A stretch of 64,000 nucleotides of DNA from Diplonema japonicum (GCA_964019335.1 OZ025652.1:496001-560000); one strand, 5' to 3'; numbered from the stretch's first letter, positions 10,505 to 21,209 are shown. The notes: generated by a model not told the origin, from the sequence alone. Translations and numbers: made by a program.

Positions 10505-12190
10505 CTTTGGCGATGTGTGCTCTTCCCTGTTGCACACTTCTGATGTTGTTGTTTTTGTTGATGTTGTTGTAGAAGTTGTTGAGTTGCGCCTAGCTGTTGC
10601 ACCATAGGCGCCATTGCCTGCGCGATCAACCTTTGTACCACATCGGTAGCTCCAAGCGGGTCTTGGGTGGGCGGGGTCGGTTCTGGTTTCTTGGTAGCGG
10701 TAACCTGCTGTACGGCCTGCTGCAGTTGCTGGATCTGTTGGACGATGGGTTTCAGTGCCTCTGCGATGATGCCGTTCACCATGTCCGCCCAGTTCGGTGG
10801 TGTAGGCTGCGGGGACGACAACGAAGGTTGTTGGGGTTTCCAGGCGCTCGTCGTGCCACCTTGGAACGTCACAGTCCCGCCGATCCCTACACCTTCCTTC
10901 TTCGCCTTCGGGTTTTTCGCCTTTGGGTTTTTCGCCTTCGGGTCTCTCGCATTCGGGTTCTTCGCCTTCGCCCCAGCCGTCTTTTTCGGTCTTTGGTTTA
11001 CCACAGTCTTCGATGTCACGTCGCCCTTCTCCGCGTCGGTCTCCTCCATCTTGGCGTCCACTCGGCGCTCGTTCTTCTTCCTTAGCAGTCCGATCCCACC
11101 GAACAGCGGCACCTCGAACCCGGGTGGCTCCTTCTGTGCTAGCAGCATCCACCTTTTGGTCGACCCTCTTAGGGATGACCGAGTCACCTCGACCGTCCAC
11201 CCCCATGCAGCCAACATCATCTTGAGTTCTGTTGGTCTCATGTCGCGTGGCACCTTCTCCAGATACCAAGCCTCCGTCTGCGGTGTCGCTAGACCCCTTG
11301 GCTTCGAGGTTCTTCCGGAGTTCGTTCTCCGCTGTACCCGGCGCCACACGAATACCAACCCGCTGTCGCTGGTCCACCGCAACCCCAGCGTATTGCTGGT
11401 ACTTCTGTGCCACCGAGACGGCCATCTCGAGTGTCATACCCTTCTTCAGCCACACCACGCTGTCAGAAGTCTCATCCATCGGCAGCCTTGCGGTGATCCC
11501 GTCCTTGCCACTCCTACCTAGTAGCTCCGGTGCTCTGTTGGATGCCACACAGACCGTGGTCTTCGCGCACTCCGGGTATACCCTCGGCCTGGAGAGGTCG
11601 AAGTCCTTACCTCCAACCCAGGTGGTGAACATTTTGTTGGCCTCATCCAACGAGGACTTCTTGTGTAGCGTGAGATGCACCAGCGTCGTGCACTTCTTCT
11701 TGATGGTTTCCGCCTGTCTTGCCATGGGGGCGAGATCGGACCAACCCATATGTGACATCCAAACTGTCAGTGATGTCGTGCCGGAGCGGTCTGGAAGGTC
11801 AAACGCGACTTGTTGCTTCTTGCCAGGGATCGCTGGTAGCGGTTGGCGGGAGATGAGAGTGAGGTGCTCCGGTTTGTGGTGCGACAGGTGCCATTCGCAC
11901 GCTGCCATGTCTTCCTGCTCGACTAGCATGACACCACAGCAGTTTTCCGTCACACCGATGATGTCTGTAATGATCGGGAATGTCCAATCCTCTCCGTGTC
12001 TGATAAAGGAGAGACAGCGAAATAGTTGTCCTCCTTGGTTACCGCATGAACGCAGGCGGAAACCGTAGCTCCTCACCTGCCCGTCGTACCACTTACGCAC
12101 CTGATATGCCCACCCCTTCTCGCTCGTCTCTTCGCGGCCGAAGCCCCCGGGCGGCGCCTCCGAGGAGGCGGACGAGCCGGGTTTTGTCAT
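10501..12190 (-). pseudogene. LINE ORF1 (gag-like RNA-binding protein), one frameshift
   Basis: The N-terminal part starts at the ATG at 12190 and runs to about 11300. The frame then shifts by one base near the AAGGGG run at about 11305 and continues in a second frame to the TGA at 10501. After the shift the protein contains an RRM-like segment (WYLEKVPRDMRPTELKMML), a Lys/Pro/Asn repeat of AKNP(K) units at about 10900-10950, and a Gln-rich helical C-terminus. These fit the nucleic-acid-binding ORF1 proteins of LINEs. The first frame also stays open after the shift, but there it reads as low-quality Arg/Glu/Gly sequence and is a shadow. The shift could be real decay or a homopolymer sequencing error. 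Confidence 0.6.
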
Positions 12191-12262
12191 TTTGAATGAT
12201 TTGATAGTTTACCCAGTAACCCCCTAAAAAAAAAAGAGAAAAAAGATCAGTATCAGAAGACA

Positions 12263-12298
<36 letters not shown>

Positions 12299-12720
12299 TT
12301 CTCTTTGCTAGATATGGCTGAACTGTAATCAAATGCGATCAAAAGATTTTTCACTTGTTTTTTTTTTTTTTTTTTTTTTCTTTTTTTCCACTCTGTGTTT
12401 TTTTTTTTTTTTTTTTTCCCTTCTTTTTTTTTCTTCTTGGAAACAAAATATAGACACGGGTTTTGAAGGAAAAAGAAGATGGGGGGAAAAAAAAAAAGAA
12501 AAAGAAAGGAGAATACAGATGATTTCTCATTTCCTCCCTTCTTTTCTCTCGGCGGTCCTTTTTTTTTTTCCCCGTTCCCTCGTTGCCTCCTCTTCTCATT
12601 AACACGTGATGACAAATAATATAAAAAAAAAAAAAAAATCGCATTTGATAAGTTGCCCCTGTCTAGAAAAGCATATATTCATAATAACGTCTCAACTTCG
12701 ATAAAGTGTACCAAAAAAAA
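12191..12720. other. A/T homopolymer-rich spacer
   Basis: The stretch holds long T runs (12265-12295, 12357-12420) and A/G-rich runs. No coding signal, RNA gene or repeat unit is recognisable. Confidence 0.5.
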
Positions 12721-13292
12721 TAACTATTTATTGCCAACAAATAATGAGTCATTATTTAACTCGAGTTCCCGAATTTTTTGCACGAGGGCCCGCAGGGCCC
12801 GAGTGCAAAAAAACGGGTAACGAGTGTTAAATAATGGCTCATTTGGCGGCAAGTAAGTCGTTTTATTTCACTCTTCGTCATTTGAGTCACTCACTCTTCA
12901 CTGCTTTCACTGCTGTTTTTTTTCACGCAGGTCAGCTTTTTGGGGATTTTCCTAAGGTAATACAGGGTAGCTATTTCGCCGTGGCATTTAAAGGGGAAGT
13001 AAGGCACTTATTCCCACTTTTAAGGGCTGGAATGGCCTCAGATGGCCAAAAATAGTCAAAATACCCCCACCCCAAAAAAATTTTTCAAGGGGTTGGGTGC
13101 ATTTTTTTCCACGACAAGACCCATTTTTTCACTCTGAAGGGCCATTATTTAACTGCAAAATCTCATTATTTAACTAGTTAAATAATGGCGATTTCGCGTT
13201 AAATAATGGCCGTTTCGCGTTAAATAATGGCCATTTCGCGTTAAATAATGAGGCCCCTAGTGAGTGAAGAAAATGACGAAGAGTGAAATAAA
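12721..13292. repeat. 572-bp dispersed repeat, copy 1 (foldback and inverted-repeat element)
   Basis: This stretch is almost identical to 45920-46491. By eye the only differences are one T fewer in a T run and one extra G (ACAGGG versus ACAGG). It has a foldback head: about 50 nt from 12739 pair with the following 50 nt around a GGGCCC-GCAG-GGGCCC-like centre. It also has a 23-bp perfect inverted repeat (12861-12883 and 13271-13293) containing TATTTCACTCTTCGTCATTT. Eight copies of GTTAAATAATG or its complement occur in both orientations, three of them as a tandem of about 20 bp near 13190-13250. No protein is encoded. This is probably a non-autonomous mobile element. Confidence 0.8.
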
Positions 13293-13476
13293 AAAAAAAA
13301 AAAAAAAGAAATGAAAAAAACCTCTTTTCTTTTTTTTCTTTCTTTTTCGATTTGCCTCTCCTGCAGGTTTTTAACTTTTATTTTTTTTTTACTTTTTTTT
13401 TGAACACTTGAGACTTGAGAATTAGGAAGAAATGAGAATCAGGAAAAAAACAAATGTTCTTTCTATTTCTTTCTAT

Positions 13477-13676
13477 NNNNNNNNNNNNNNNNNNNNNNNN
13501 NNNNNNNNNNNNNNNNNNNNNNNNNNNNNNNNNNNNNNNNNNNNNNNNNNNNNNNNNNNNNNNNNNNNNNNNNNNNNNNNNNNNNNNNNNNNNNNNNNNN
13601 NNNNNNNNNNNNNNNNNNNNNNNNNNNNNNNNNNNNNNNNNNNNNNNNNNNNNNNNNNNNNNNNNNNNNNNNNNNN
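13477..13676. other. Assembly gap of exactly 200 N
   Basis: A run of 200 N lies between the 572-bp repeat and the pogo-like element. The round number suggests a placeholder of unknown true length, so the neighbourhood of these two repeats should be treated as uncertain. Confidence 0.95.
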
Positions 13677-13850
13677 GAGGTCACAGAGACACATACGTTT
13701 GCTCGCAAGCGGCCCATTGGGCACCCTTCCAAGTAAAAGAAGGAAAAACCACTTCCGAAAAAAGGGGAACGCAATTGTCGGAGAGGAAACAAAGAAAGAA
13801 AGAGAAAAAAGAGAGGACATAAAAAAAAAAAAAATATATATATATATATA

Positions 13851-15515
13851 CTGTAAAACGAAAAACTCCCGGACGGAAAAATGTCCGAGTTTTTTTGGCG
13901 TCCGGGAATTTTTCCGTCCGGGAGTTTTTCCGTCCGGGAATTTTTTTTAGGTAAGGCCGTCAGGGGGCCTGGTCCACTACCACCTACATACTGGCCTGGG
14001 CTGCAAACGGCAACCGCGCGAAGAAACCCCAGGGTTCCCTTTCTGCATCTTTGTCCTCCCTTGCTGCCCCTGAGGCAATCAGCTTGTCGAGCCTTCGTGT
14101 GGCCTACTACCTTTCTTAATAGATGCTTTACAGCTGCGTTCAACCCAATATCCATCGGTTGAACCATGTAGGTGAGCCCAGGGGGACAAAAGCAATGTGC
14201 ACGTTTGCGCCTGCGAACCACTCTACGAACCCATAGGCATAGGTCGTATGAGAGTTGTGGTCGCCGACAAGCAGCAGAATCGGCCCGTTCGGCAAAACCA
14301 GGGAATCGATGATTTATTGCAAAAAGGAAGAAACAGCTCCGTAACCCAGATACCGAGTATCATAATTAGCCCAATGATTGGGCGATGCCGTTAGGCTCCA
14401 TTCGGTGGGCGGGTGCTTGACCGGGGCACGGATAATCCCTGCCGGTTGCGTTTCCGCTTTGCCTTTGTATTTAACCATCCAGCCAAGGAAACAGCCAGCT
14501 GTTCGGTTATAGCCCGTTTTGTCCCCCAAGCCACGGACTTTTACGACCTTAGCACCCCTTTTTTTTGTTTTGGTTTTTAACCCCGTATTCCAGACCAATT
14601 CCGGCCTTACTTTATGGGTGTCGATTATGGACCTGAATTCCATGGTGAAACAGCGTGCCTTCTCGTTGTCCTTCTCGTTTCCGGGCTTTCCGGAGGTGGC
14701 TTGCGGCTTTTGTCTTTCTTGCTGCAAAATTTTGTCAGCCTAGCCAGTGGAAAAGGACAGTGCCCCACCAAAGTCTACCAGTCTGTCTTTCGGGCTGGAT
14801 TGGCGCACAGCAGCCCTTCTGCATAGGTGCATATTTGTTGTGCTGGGATAGGCTCACCAAGCCCGTTTACCTATCGACTCAAGCAAAAACCTTTCAGCCC
14901 CCGAAGGATGCTAAATCCCGTATTGGGCGATACGCAGCTATCACGGCGTCGCGGCGGCCAGGGTGTGGTTGGGTGGAATAGCAACGTCCAGTATTTCCGT
15001 CTGGAAGAAACCGGGGGCTCTGTTGAACCTGTTGCTGCCGTCTTCTGACCGAGGCAGAGGCCGCCAAGCTGCTTTCGGGGGTTTGTACTGGCCCGGTGTA
15101 AGGAGTTTATCTCCTCCACCTCTCGGGGGTGAGCTGGCCGGGGGTGTCAGCACCAAAGTTGGGCCCCTCACAAGCCAGCTGCTCAACGTGCCATGGGTAG
15201 TCGAACTGGTCAATTTGACGAAAGAAGTACGGGTTTATGAGAAGTTAAAGATCCCGTGGGTGCTGTTTGTTGGTGCATTGAAAGGGGAAGAAAAATTCAA
15301 ACTGCCACGCAGGGTGACATTTTGGCTCTGCACAAGGAATAAAGCCCTTCCAGGCAAACGTGGTGGGAGCTGCTACCCCCCTTAAGTAAAAAAACTTCTT
15401 CCCAGAAAAACTCCCGGACGGAAAAATGTCCGGGTTTTTTTGGTGTCCGGGAGTTTTTCCGTCCGGGAGTTTTTCTGTCCGAGAATTTTTCCGTCCGACA
15501 TTATTCGTTTTACAG
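13851..15515. mobile_element. pogo-like (Tc1/mariner superfamily) DNA transposon with TA target-site duplication
   Basis: The ends are inverted copies: CTGTAAAACGAA at 13851 and TTCGTTTTACAG ending at 15515. Each is flanked by TA within (TA)n runs, the target used by Tc1/mariner/pogo elements. Inside each end a unit like CCGTCCGGGAGTTTTT is repeated several times in both orientations (13861-13950 and 15400-15500). The interior carries the remains of a DDE_1-type transposase on the minus strand. The element is about 1.67 kb long. Confidence 0.8.
13960..14940 (-). pseudogene. Broken pogo-like DDE transposase
   Basis: Minus-strand fragments in two frames assemble into a DDE_1 (pogo/Tigger-type) transposase. 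From about 14727 downward come KVRPELVWN-TGLKTKTKKRG, then AKVVKVRGLGDKTGYN, then SPNHWANYDT. After an in-frame TAA comes GPILLLVGDHNSHTTYAYGF, which carries the second catalytic Asp. A one-base loss in a C run then shifts the frame to PPGLTYMVQPMDIGL, a typical motif near the third acidic residue. The segment that should hold the first Asp (normally NxDxTG) is missing between WN and TG. Stop, shift and deletion together make it inactive. Confidence 0.75.
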
Positions 15516-15768
15516 TATATATATATATATATAAAATCACACACGTGAGATCATTACTTTTTTTATTTATTATCGGAAAAGGGGCAAAAAGGATAGCCAG
15601 GGGGGGTTTTTTTTCTTGTTCTTGTTCTTCTTCTTTTTTTTTTTTTTTTCTTCTCCCCTTTCCCCTTTCAAAAAAAAAAAAATACAGAAACTGAAATTAT
15701 TTCAAGCCCTTTAGCAAATGGGAGAGGAAGAAACAACTTGGAAAAAAAAAAAAAAAAAAAAAAAAAAT
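15516..15768. other. Low-complexity spacer
   Basis: The stretch begins with a (TA)n run, followed by T/C-rich sequence at 15605-15670 and a run of 24 A at 15741-15765. The A run lies just 3' of the ATP-grasp stop codon on its coding strand. No gene is seen. Confidence 0.5.
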
Positions 15769-17130
15769 CTAGGAAGACAACGAGGTCAACCCCGCAGTGG
15801 ACGAATATTCCCCATCATCATCAGAATCATTGTTTGGCGAACCGCGACATTTGTTGGCGAAGTACGTGTCCACAATTTGAAGGTATTTTGCTTCGTTGTA
15901 CGTCCCGCCGAACAAATTGCAAGACAAGTTCGCTTCAAGAAGAAGCGGACCGTGTTCATCAGTGATTGCTACATCCCAACCAACAGCGGGAACAGAGGGC
16001 ATCATCCTTCTGTGGGCCTCAATACACATTTGTTTGGCGGAGTGCGATGCCTTTAAACGATGCCCGGTAAGTTTAATACCGGTGTCAGAATGATGGGTAA
16101 TTCCAGTTTTTGAAAGAGGATGCGAACCTGCAACGCCTACCTGGTACCAGTTGGAGAATGCCTTTCCTTCTTGAAGGTGTCCTGTTTCGTCAACAGGCAT
16201 TAATATAGAAGAGTGGTCGGTTGCTTTACCATCCCGCCCGGCTCGGAACACAGTGGTCAGTGCAACATGTCTGTTGTCGAAATTCTCTGCGGTTGGGTCG
16301 GACATGGTGATCACCCTGAATGTACTCAGCGGCGCGCCTTGCGGAAGGATTTCTTGCAGTTCTTTAGCGTTCCTCAGCCGTTCCTGTATAATCCAATCCC
16401 CACCGTTCACAGCGTTTTTAAAAATATGAATCCCCATCCCGCCTTCAATGTTCTTATGCTTGCACACGATCTCCGGCACGTCCATGATCGGCGTCACCTT
16501 AAACTGCTTTTTCTTCAAACCCATTTCAAGAAAATCCCATTTATTTTCGTAATTATACTGTGTCTGAATGGCAGGGCGGGTGCTGTGGGCGTTGTAGTGC
16601 GCGGCAACTAGTATACTGTTAATTCTCCAAAGAGAGAACCAATGCCCAGGATGGAGGAGCTCGTCAGAAAATATTTTCAAAACTGATCGATTTTTCGCGT
16701 GCGATTCAGATCTTCTGATTTGCAATGCTGCTATGAATGTAACCAAAGGATGCGCGAATAGGAAATACGACTTCATTACAATTGAGCTGCAGCATAACAA
16801 TGACAGTGGGACGCCTGTTCCCGGAACAGCGATGTTTTTGAAATTGTTGACGAGGTCCTCCTGCAGGTTTTCTGCCCGGTAGTGGCTTTCGTTCCAGAGT
16901 TTGAACATTAGTCCTATGGAGTGCATCACGACGGCGGCGAATAAGTTGTTTTTCTCTGTTTCGTCCATCGCTGGTCCCGATTTGTCATATTTGTTCCAAA
17001 AGGGTACTCTCGGTCCGCCCGTTATCTTCCTCAGGCTATCGTACTCGTGCCTTCCGTCCTTCCAGATCATCAGACCCATGCATTTGTAGTAAACGACCAA
17101 GCTGTTCAGAGCTGAAAAAGTCTGGCCCAT
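15769..17130 (-). CDS. ATP-grasp protein of the sugar-transfer-associated type (453 aa)
   Basis: A single frame from the ATG at 17130 to the TAG at 15769. The C-terminal half (about 225-430) matches the ATP-grasp family often annotated 'sugar-transfer associated'. It contains a Gly-rich GGMGIHIFK, a central FRVITM strand, and VPAVGWDVAITDEHGPLLLE followed by AN; the Asp, Glu and Asn there are the expected metal/ATP ligands. Members of this family are ATP-dependent carboxylate-amine or carboxylate-thiol ligase folds, mostly seen in bacteria and protists with unknown substrate. The N-terminus begins MGQTFS, with Gly2 and Ser6 giving a plausible N-myristoylation signal and so membrane attachment. 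The tail is acidic and Ser-rich. The coding strand is A-rich immediately before the ATG. Confidence 0.75.
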   Translation of the reverse strand: MGQTFSALNSLVVYYKCMGLMIWKDGRHEYDSLRKITGGPRVPFWNKYDKSGPAMDETEKNNLFAAVVMHSIGLMFKLWNESHYRAENLQEDLVNNFKNIAVPGTGVPLSLLCCSSIVMKSYFLFAHPLVTFIAALQIRRSESHAKNRSVLKIFSDELLHPGHWFSLWRINSILVAAHYNAHSTRPAIQTQYNYENKWDFLEMGLKKKQFKVTPIMDVPEIVCKHKNIEGGMGIHIFKNAVNGGDWIIQERLRNAKELQEILPQGAPLSTFRVITMSDPTAENFDNRHVALTTVFRAGRDGKATDHSSILMPVDETGHLQEGKAFSNWYQVGVAGSHPLSKTGITHHSDTGIKLTGHRLKASHSAKQMCIEAHRRMMPSVPAVGWDVAITDEHGPLLLEANLSCNLFGGTYNEAKYLQIVDTYFANKCRGSPNNDSDDDGEYSSTAGLTSLSS

Positions 17131-17183
17131 TTTTTTTTTTTCTTTCTTTTTGGTTTTTTCCTCCCCCCTCTTTTCCGGGATAC

Positions 17184-17216
<33 letters not shown>

Positions 17217-18434
17217 GGGAATTTTTTTTGGGGGAAAAAAAGTGGTGTGTGTGTGCGCGGAGGGGTGTTGTATCGGAGGGCCTCTTCTCTTTTCCCCTCT
17301 TTCTTTTTTTTTTTTTCTTTCATTTGTTTTCCGGATAAAAAAAAGGGGGGAGTGTTGTGGGTTTAAAAAAAAAAAAATGAAATTTTGCCAAGAAACTGTA
17401 GCTGTCTTGAAGTTTCCATTTTTCAGTTTTTTTTTTTAATCGTATTACATAGTATCCAGGGTTAACCGATCACCTTCGGGTTTTAAAACCCGACCCGAGC
17501 AATTTTAGATTTTTCGATCACTGTCGGGTTAATGATGGGTTTTTTTGTAATTTCGGATCGGTTTGATCGGTTTTTTTCTAATTCAAGTTCAAGTTTCAAT
17601 GTTTTTCATAATTGACTTTCGCGCCTAGTTAAAAACCCGCTAAAAACTGGGAAAATCCCGATTTTCGGGAAAATAATCCTTTTCTAAGTCGTTTCGATGC
17701 AGGCTTTGTGTATCTGGGAGGTCCGGGAGACGTATAATACAAGGGTTATAAAGTATGGTTGCACGCTCTCCTCCCGTTCTAATTATTGATTTTTGAGAAA
17801 AACCGCCAAAAAAAAGGGAAAACCCAGCTTTTCGGGAAAATAATCCTTTTTCTAAGTCGTTTTGATGCTCCCTGGGGTCGGCTTTGTGTATCTGGGGGGC
17901 CCGGGATACGAATATAAGGGTTTTAAGCATGGTTGCATGCTCACCTTTCATTTGACGTCAATTTAAAACCCGATTGTAATTAAAAACCCGCGGGTGATCG
18001 GTTAACCCTGGATACTATGGTATTACAAAAAAAGGGGGGGGGGGAGGACGTTTTCTCAAAAAGAAAAAGAAAAAGGGCATTTTGTCTCTTTTTTCTTTTA
18101 ATTTTGTGGACAATTCCCCACACTACCTACAAGAGGTCTTTTTTTTTTTTTTTTTTTTTTTTTTCCTTCTTCAAAATAAAATATTTCATTCAAAAAAATT
18201 TTTAAACGTGGACAAAAAAAAAATAAGGGGGTCGGCGGGAAGAAAAAAGGCAACGAGGAAAGATAGAAAAAGAAACAAAAAAAAAAAAAAAAAAAAAAAC
18301 TAAAGAGAAAAAAAAAAACACTGGGAAAGGGGGGGAAGAAAAAATCTTTTTTTTTTCTTCTCACGCGGACCCGGCATCGGTCTGGATTTCTTTCCATCTC
18401 TTAGCGTCCTGTAAAAAAGAAAAAAAATTTTTTT
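17131..18434. other. Intergenic stretch around the MITE
   Basis: Apart from the MITE the stretch holds a short (TA)n at 17184-17199 and several poly(A)/poly(T) runs between 17200 and 17440 and between 18040 and 18434. I see no gene or RNA in it. Confidence 0.5.
17448..18019. mobile_element. MITE-like element, 572 bp, 27-bp TIRs and 6-bp TSD
   Basis: Perfect 27-bp terminal inverted repeats begin CATAGTATCC at 17448-17474 and are mirrored at 17993-18019. They are flanked by a direct GTATTA at 17442-17447 and 18020-18025. The interior holds two imperfect tandem units of about 150-165 bp (about 17634-17795 and 17796-17945) that share TTTTCGGGAAAATAATCC and GGCTTTGTGTATCTGGG. No protein is encoded. 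The superfamily cannot be assigned from these ends; a 6-bp TSD is uncommon. Confidence 0.85.
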
Positions 18435-20908
18435 TTAATCCCTCCTCCACGGGCATACATCCACATTATCACTGGCCCTCTTGGTCTTCACGTACTTCAG
18501 AGTGTTCTCAAGGTAAACATGCGGTTTTGCGACGTCGGGGAGGTCCTCCATGTCGCCGCCAGCATTGGCAAACTTCACATTGATCATTTCCCACAAGACA
18601 TTCATGTGCTTGACAGTGACCTCTCTGTTGCAGTTGGCGAAGAAGTACAGATATCTATTGAGGATATCCACGAAGAGAGGGGGGCTCTGCGCCTCCGTGC
18701 AGCTGTCGACAATCTTAATGGAACGCTTCAGGCACTCGAGAACCTTTTTTTTTCCTTCCCCCCCCCCCCCCAATTTGGTACAATACCTTCTTGCCCTCTT
18801 CGCTCTCTGATTTCGCGAACAATGTAGAGCACATAGCTGCCGCCCTGCACTGGTCAGGCTTCTTTAACAATTTTGCTGAGTAACTGCACAGTTTCTGGCA
18901 ATACTTGTCCACGGACTCCTCGTCCAACCTCATAAGCGACTCAACAGCCGACACCATTAATGGCAGCTGCGAGATCTGTGTCTTGCTGTCACCGCAGATC
19001 TCCTCCTCGTACAATAGGAAAGCGCAGTCCAGGAAGTCCGCGCACTTCTCTGGAAGATCGCACTTGTCAGCCACCCTAGCCGCCTGCAGGTACACGTTCA
19101 AAGCCTGCTTCGCGTACTGTCTGCTTAGCACCTCCAAGGTGTCCGACACATATTTCAATATTTTCTCAATGGTCACCTTCCCAACGTCGATGTCGGGGTT
19201 CTTCTTCGCTTTCTTTGCGAGCTTCCTCTTCTTGGCTGCGAGCTTCAAGAAACAGAACACCAAGGGGGTCAGGGTGTACCTTTTGTTGTTTTTTTTTTTT
19301 TTCTTCTTTTTTTTTTCTATACCTGATGCTCTTCTCACCGCCCTGTCCGAACTGCTTGCGGGAAGTGGAGAACATCTTGAAGAGCACGTCGGGGCTGTCG
19401 TTCTGGAAGAGGTGCACCATCTTCGCGACGAGGATCTGGTCGTCCTCGAACTCGTCGTCACCCTCGTGCTCCTTGGACTCCACCACAAGCGGCTTGATGA
19501 ACTCGAACATGCGGGTCACGTGTTCGACTGTCTCGAGGGGTTCACCCGACTTGAGTGCTGCCTCGCACAACTCGCGAGCAACCTCCCTGCGGGCACCGTG
19601 CTCGAGGACGTCAAGCAGCACCGGCCAGCCATCAAGGTCAAGGACGGAGGCCATGTTCCCGAAGTGCTCGACAGGCTTCGTCAGCATCTGCTTCACAAGG
19701 TTCACCGTCTTGAAGTCAAGTTTCTGCTCGTCGAGGTGCTTAGCAGTGGCAAAGAACATCTCGTTGATCCTGTCGGACCTGTCGGGGTACGCCTGCAGCA
19801 CCAGCTTCAGGAGCGAGAGTTTCGTCGACACGAACTTCTGGTGGTCCATAGTACCGGGCCTCTGCTCCACAAGGTCGTTTGTGACCTTCTGGAACTCATC
19901 GAACATGTGGGCAAGAGCGTTCCTCTCCCACTTGGGCCTCTTCACACCGGCCTCCTTGGTCTGCAAGCTGTACCTCCCCAGCCTGTCCATCAGCGATGTA
20001 AGGATGGTCTGCAGGTTCACGTCTGTCATGAGCTCGGTGCAGACGGTCTGCAGAAGCTCCTCGAGGGTTGCAAGGTGGAACTCATCAGGGAAGACCTGGA
20101 TCATGATCTCTGACAAGTACTGCTGTGCGATGATGTCCTTGGAGTTGGCGATGACCTCTGTCACACGGGGCATGACGGTCGTCTTGTAGGTCTCGAGGTC
20201 GATGCCGTCGAGGTTGCCCAGCCTCGTCAGGTTGAATCCGACAAGCAGCCTCACCGCCTCCCTCTCCTTGGCACGGCGTGTGGCGTCGGTGACGATCTGC
20301 TTGCTCTCCATCCTGACCCACAGCCACACCATCTCCTTGAAGTTCTGCAGCACGAACTCCACGGAGTCAGTGACAGAGCCGCTCTCTTCACCTTCGTATT
20401 CGTTGTCCACGTCGGGAAGCTTGTTCTTGGTGAGGGTGGACAGGTAGTGTCTGAGGAAGAGACCGCGGGTGGGGTGCTGGACACCTTTGCACATTTCGAC
20501 AAGATCCTTAAGGATATCCTTCGCAGGAGCCTCCTTGGACTTGATGTACACGGAGCCCACGGTGATGAGAAGGTAGAGACGGGGGACGATGTTGCCAGCG
20601 TGCTGGACGATCTCGTAGAGTTCCTCGACCTTTCTGCCGTTCATCATGACCTCCTCGGTGAAGAAGATCTCGAGGTAGGTGAGTTCGTCACTTACTCTGA
20701 CATACAGCTCGTAGTAGTTCTGCGGCGTGAGGTGCGATGTCCTCAGCTCCGCAAGCATCAGCGACGCGAACTTCAGCACATCCTGCAGGTTCCTCGCCTC
20801 AATCGCATCCTTCATGGCAACAGCATGGCCCTCAACGGCACGCAGACCTTCCAACAGCCACTTCGACTGCTCCTCCTCCGCAGTGAGCGGCGCTTCGTTC
20901 GTCGACAT
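18435..20908 (-). CDS. VPS35: VPS35, retromer core subunit (795 aa, three exons)
   Basis: The exons are 20908-19323, 19279-18787 and 18743-18435, with two GT-AG introns of 43 nt each (19280-19322 and 18744-18786); the summed length is 2388 nt, 796 codons including stop. The protein matches VPS35 along its length. The N-terminus has EEQSKWLLEGLRAVEGHAVA and the PRLYLLITVGSVYIK block that contacts VPS26 and contains the PRLYL signature. The middle is an alpha-solenoid. After intron 1 it continues TLTPLVFCF, then SAKLLKKPDQCRAAAMC and ECLKRSIKIVD, as in animal VPS35. Retromer recycles cargo from endosomes to the Golgi or plasma membrane. Length is that of the usual family member (about 796). The introns carry A and G homopolymers; reading through them would give spurious Lys-rich and Gly-rich inserts. 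Confidence 0.95.
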
Positions 20909-21209
20909 TTCTTTTCTTCTTCTTTTTCCCCTTTCAGAAAACAGTGTGTGTGTGTTGTGTGGGGGAAAACAAATAATTTTGAAATATCAAACTAGAAGTT
21001 TCAAACGTGTCACCCATGCATGTCACCTGCAAGTGACACTCATGGGATTCCAAAGAGCTGACCTACCGTCTCCACCTATGCACCATCGTCAAAAAAGACA
21101 TAAACGCGTACAACGGAACGAGACCAGCACCAGGATGTGTGATGCAGGGTTAGAGGGGTTGCTTTCCTGAATGAAACCAGGGAGAGCTTTCAATAGCGGT
21201 TTTCATAAC
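20909..21209. other. Intergenic stretch upstream of VPS35
   Basis: The stretch contains a short hairpin (GTGTCAC at 21008-21014 facing GTGACAC at 21034-21040, counted on the plus strand) and an AG at 20931-20932 that could be the VPS35 leader acceptor. Nothing else is recognisable. Confidence 0.35.

Larger units (their letters stand above)
8545..12190 (-). mobile_element. Decayed non-LTR retrotransposon (LINE) with 2A-like peptide; reverse transcriptase not found
   Basis: The element reads leftward. ORF1 (gag-like) ends in a TGA that overlaps the ATG of ORF2 as ATGA at 10504-10501. ORF2 begins with a hydrophobic stretch and a 2A-like peptide, then an apurinic-type endonuclease, then a linker region split over two more frames. 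It stops near 8545 against A/T-rich DNA with no reverse transcriptase domain seen. At least one frameshift in ORF1 and three in ORF2 mark it as inactive. LINE copies normally lose their 5' end, so keeping the 5' half and losing the 3' half is unusual; it suggests later deletion, interruption or misassembly. Codon use and GC are higher than in flanking DNA. Confidence 0.75.

Noticed and set aside
10667-12068. Plus-strand frames of 278-284 aa opposite the LINE ORF1
   Set aside because: They are antisense shadows of a GC-rich coding region with Ser/Pro-rich composition and no motifs.
12721-13292. CRISPR-like array from the tandem TTTCGCGTTAAATAATGGCC units
   Set aside because: Only three to four units are present without unique spacers, inside a dispersed eukaryotic repeat.
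14314-14340. In-frame TAA in the transposase as evidence for a reassigned stop codon
   Set aside because: Well-conserved genes here use TAA, TGA and TAG as terminators, and the transposase also has a frameshift and a deletion, so it is simply decayed.
19215-20189. Plus-strand frames of 324 and 402 aa opposite VPS35
   Set aside because: VPS35 on the minus strand is certain; the opposite frames are codon-bias shadows.
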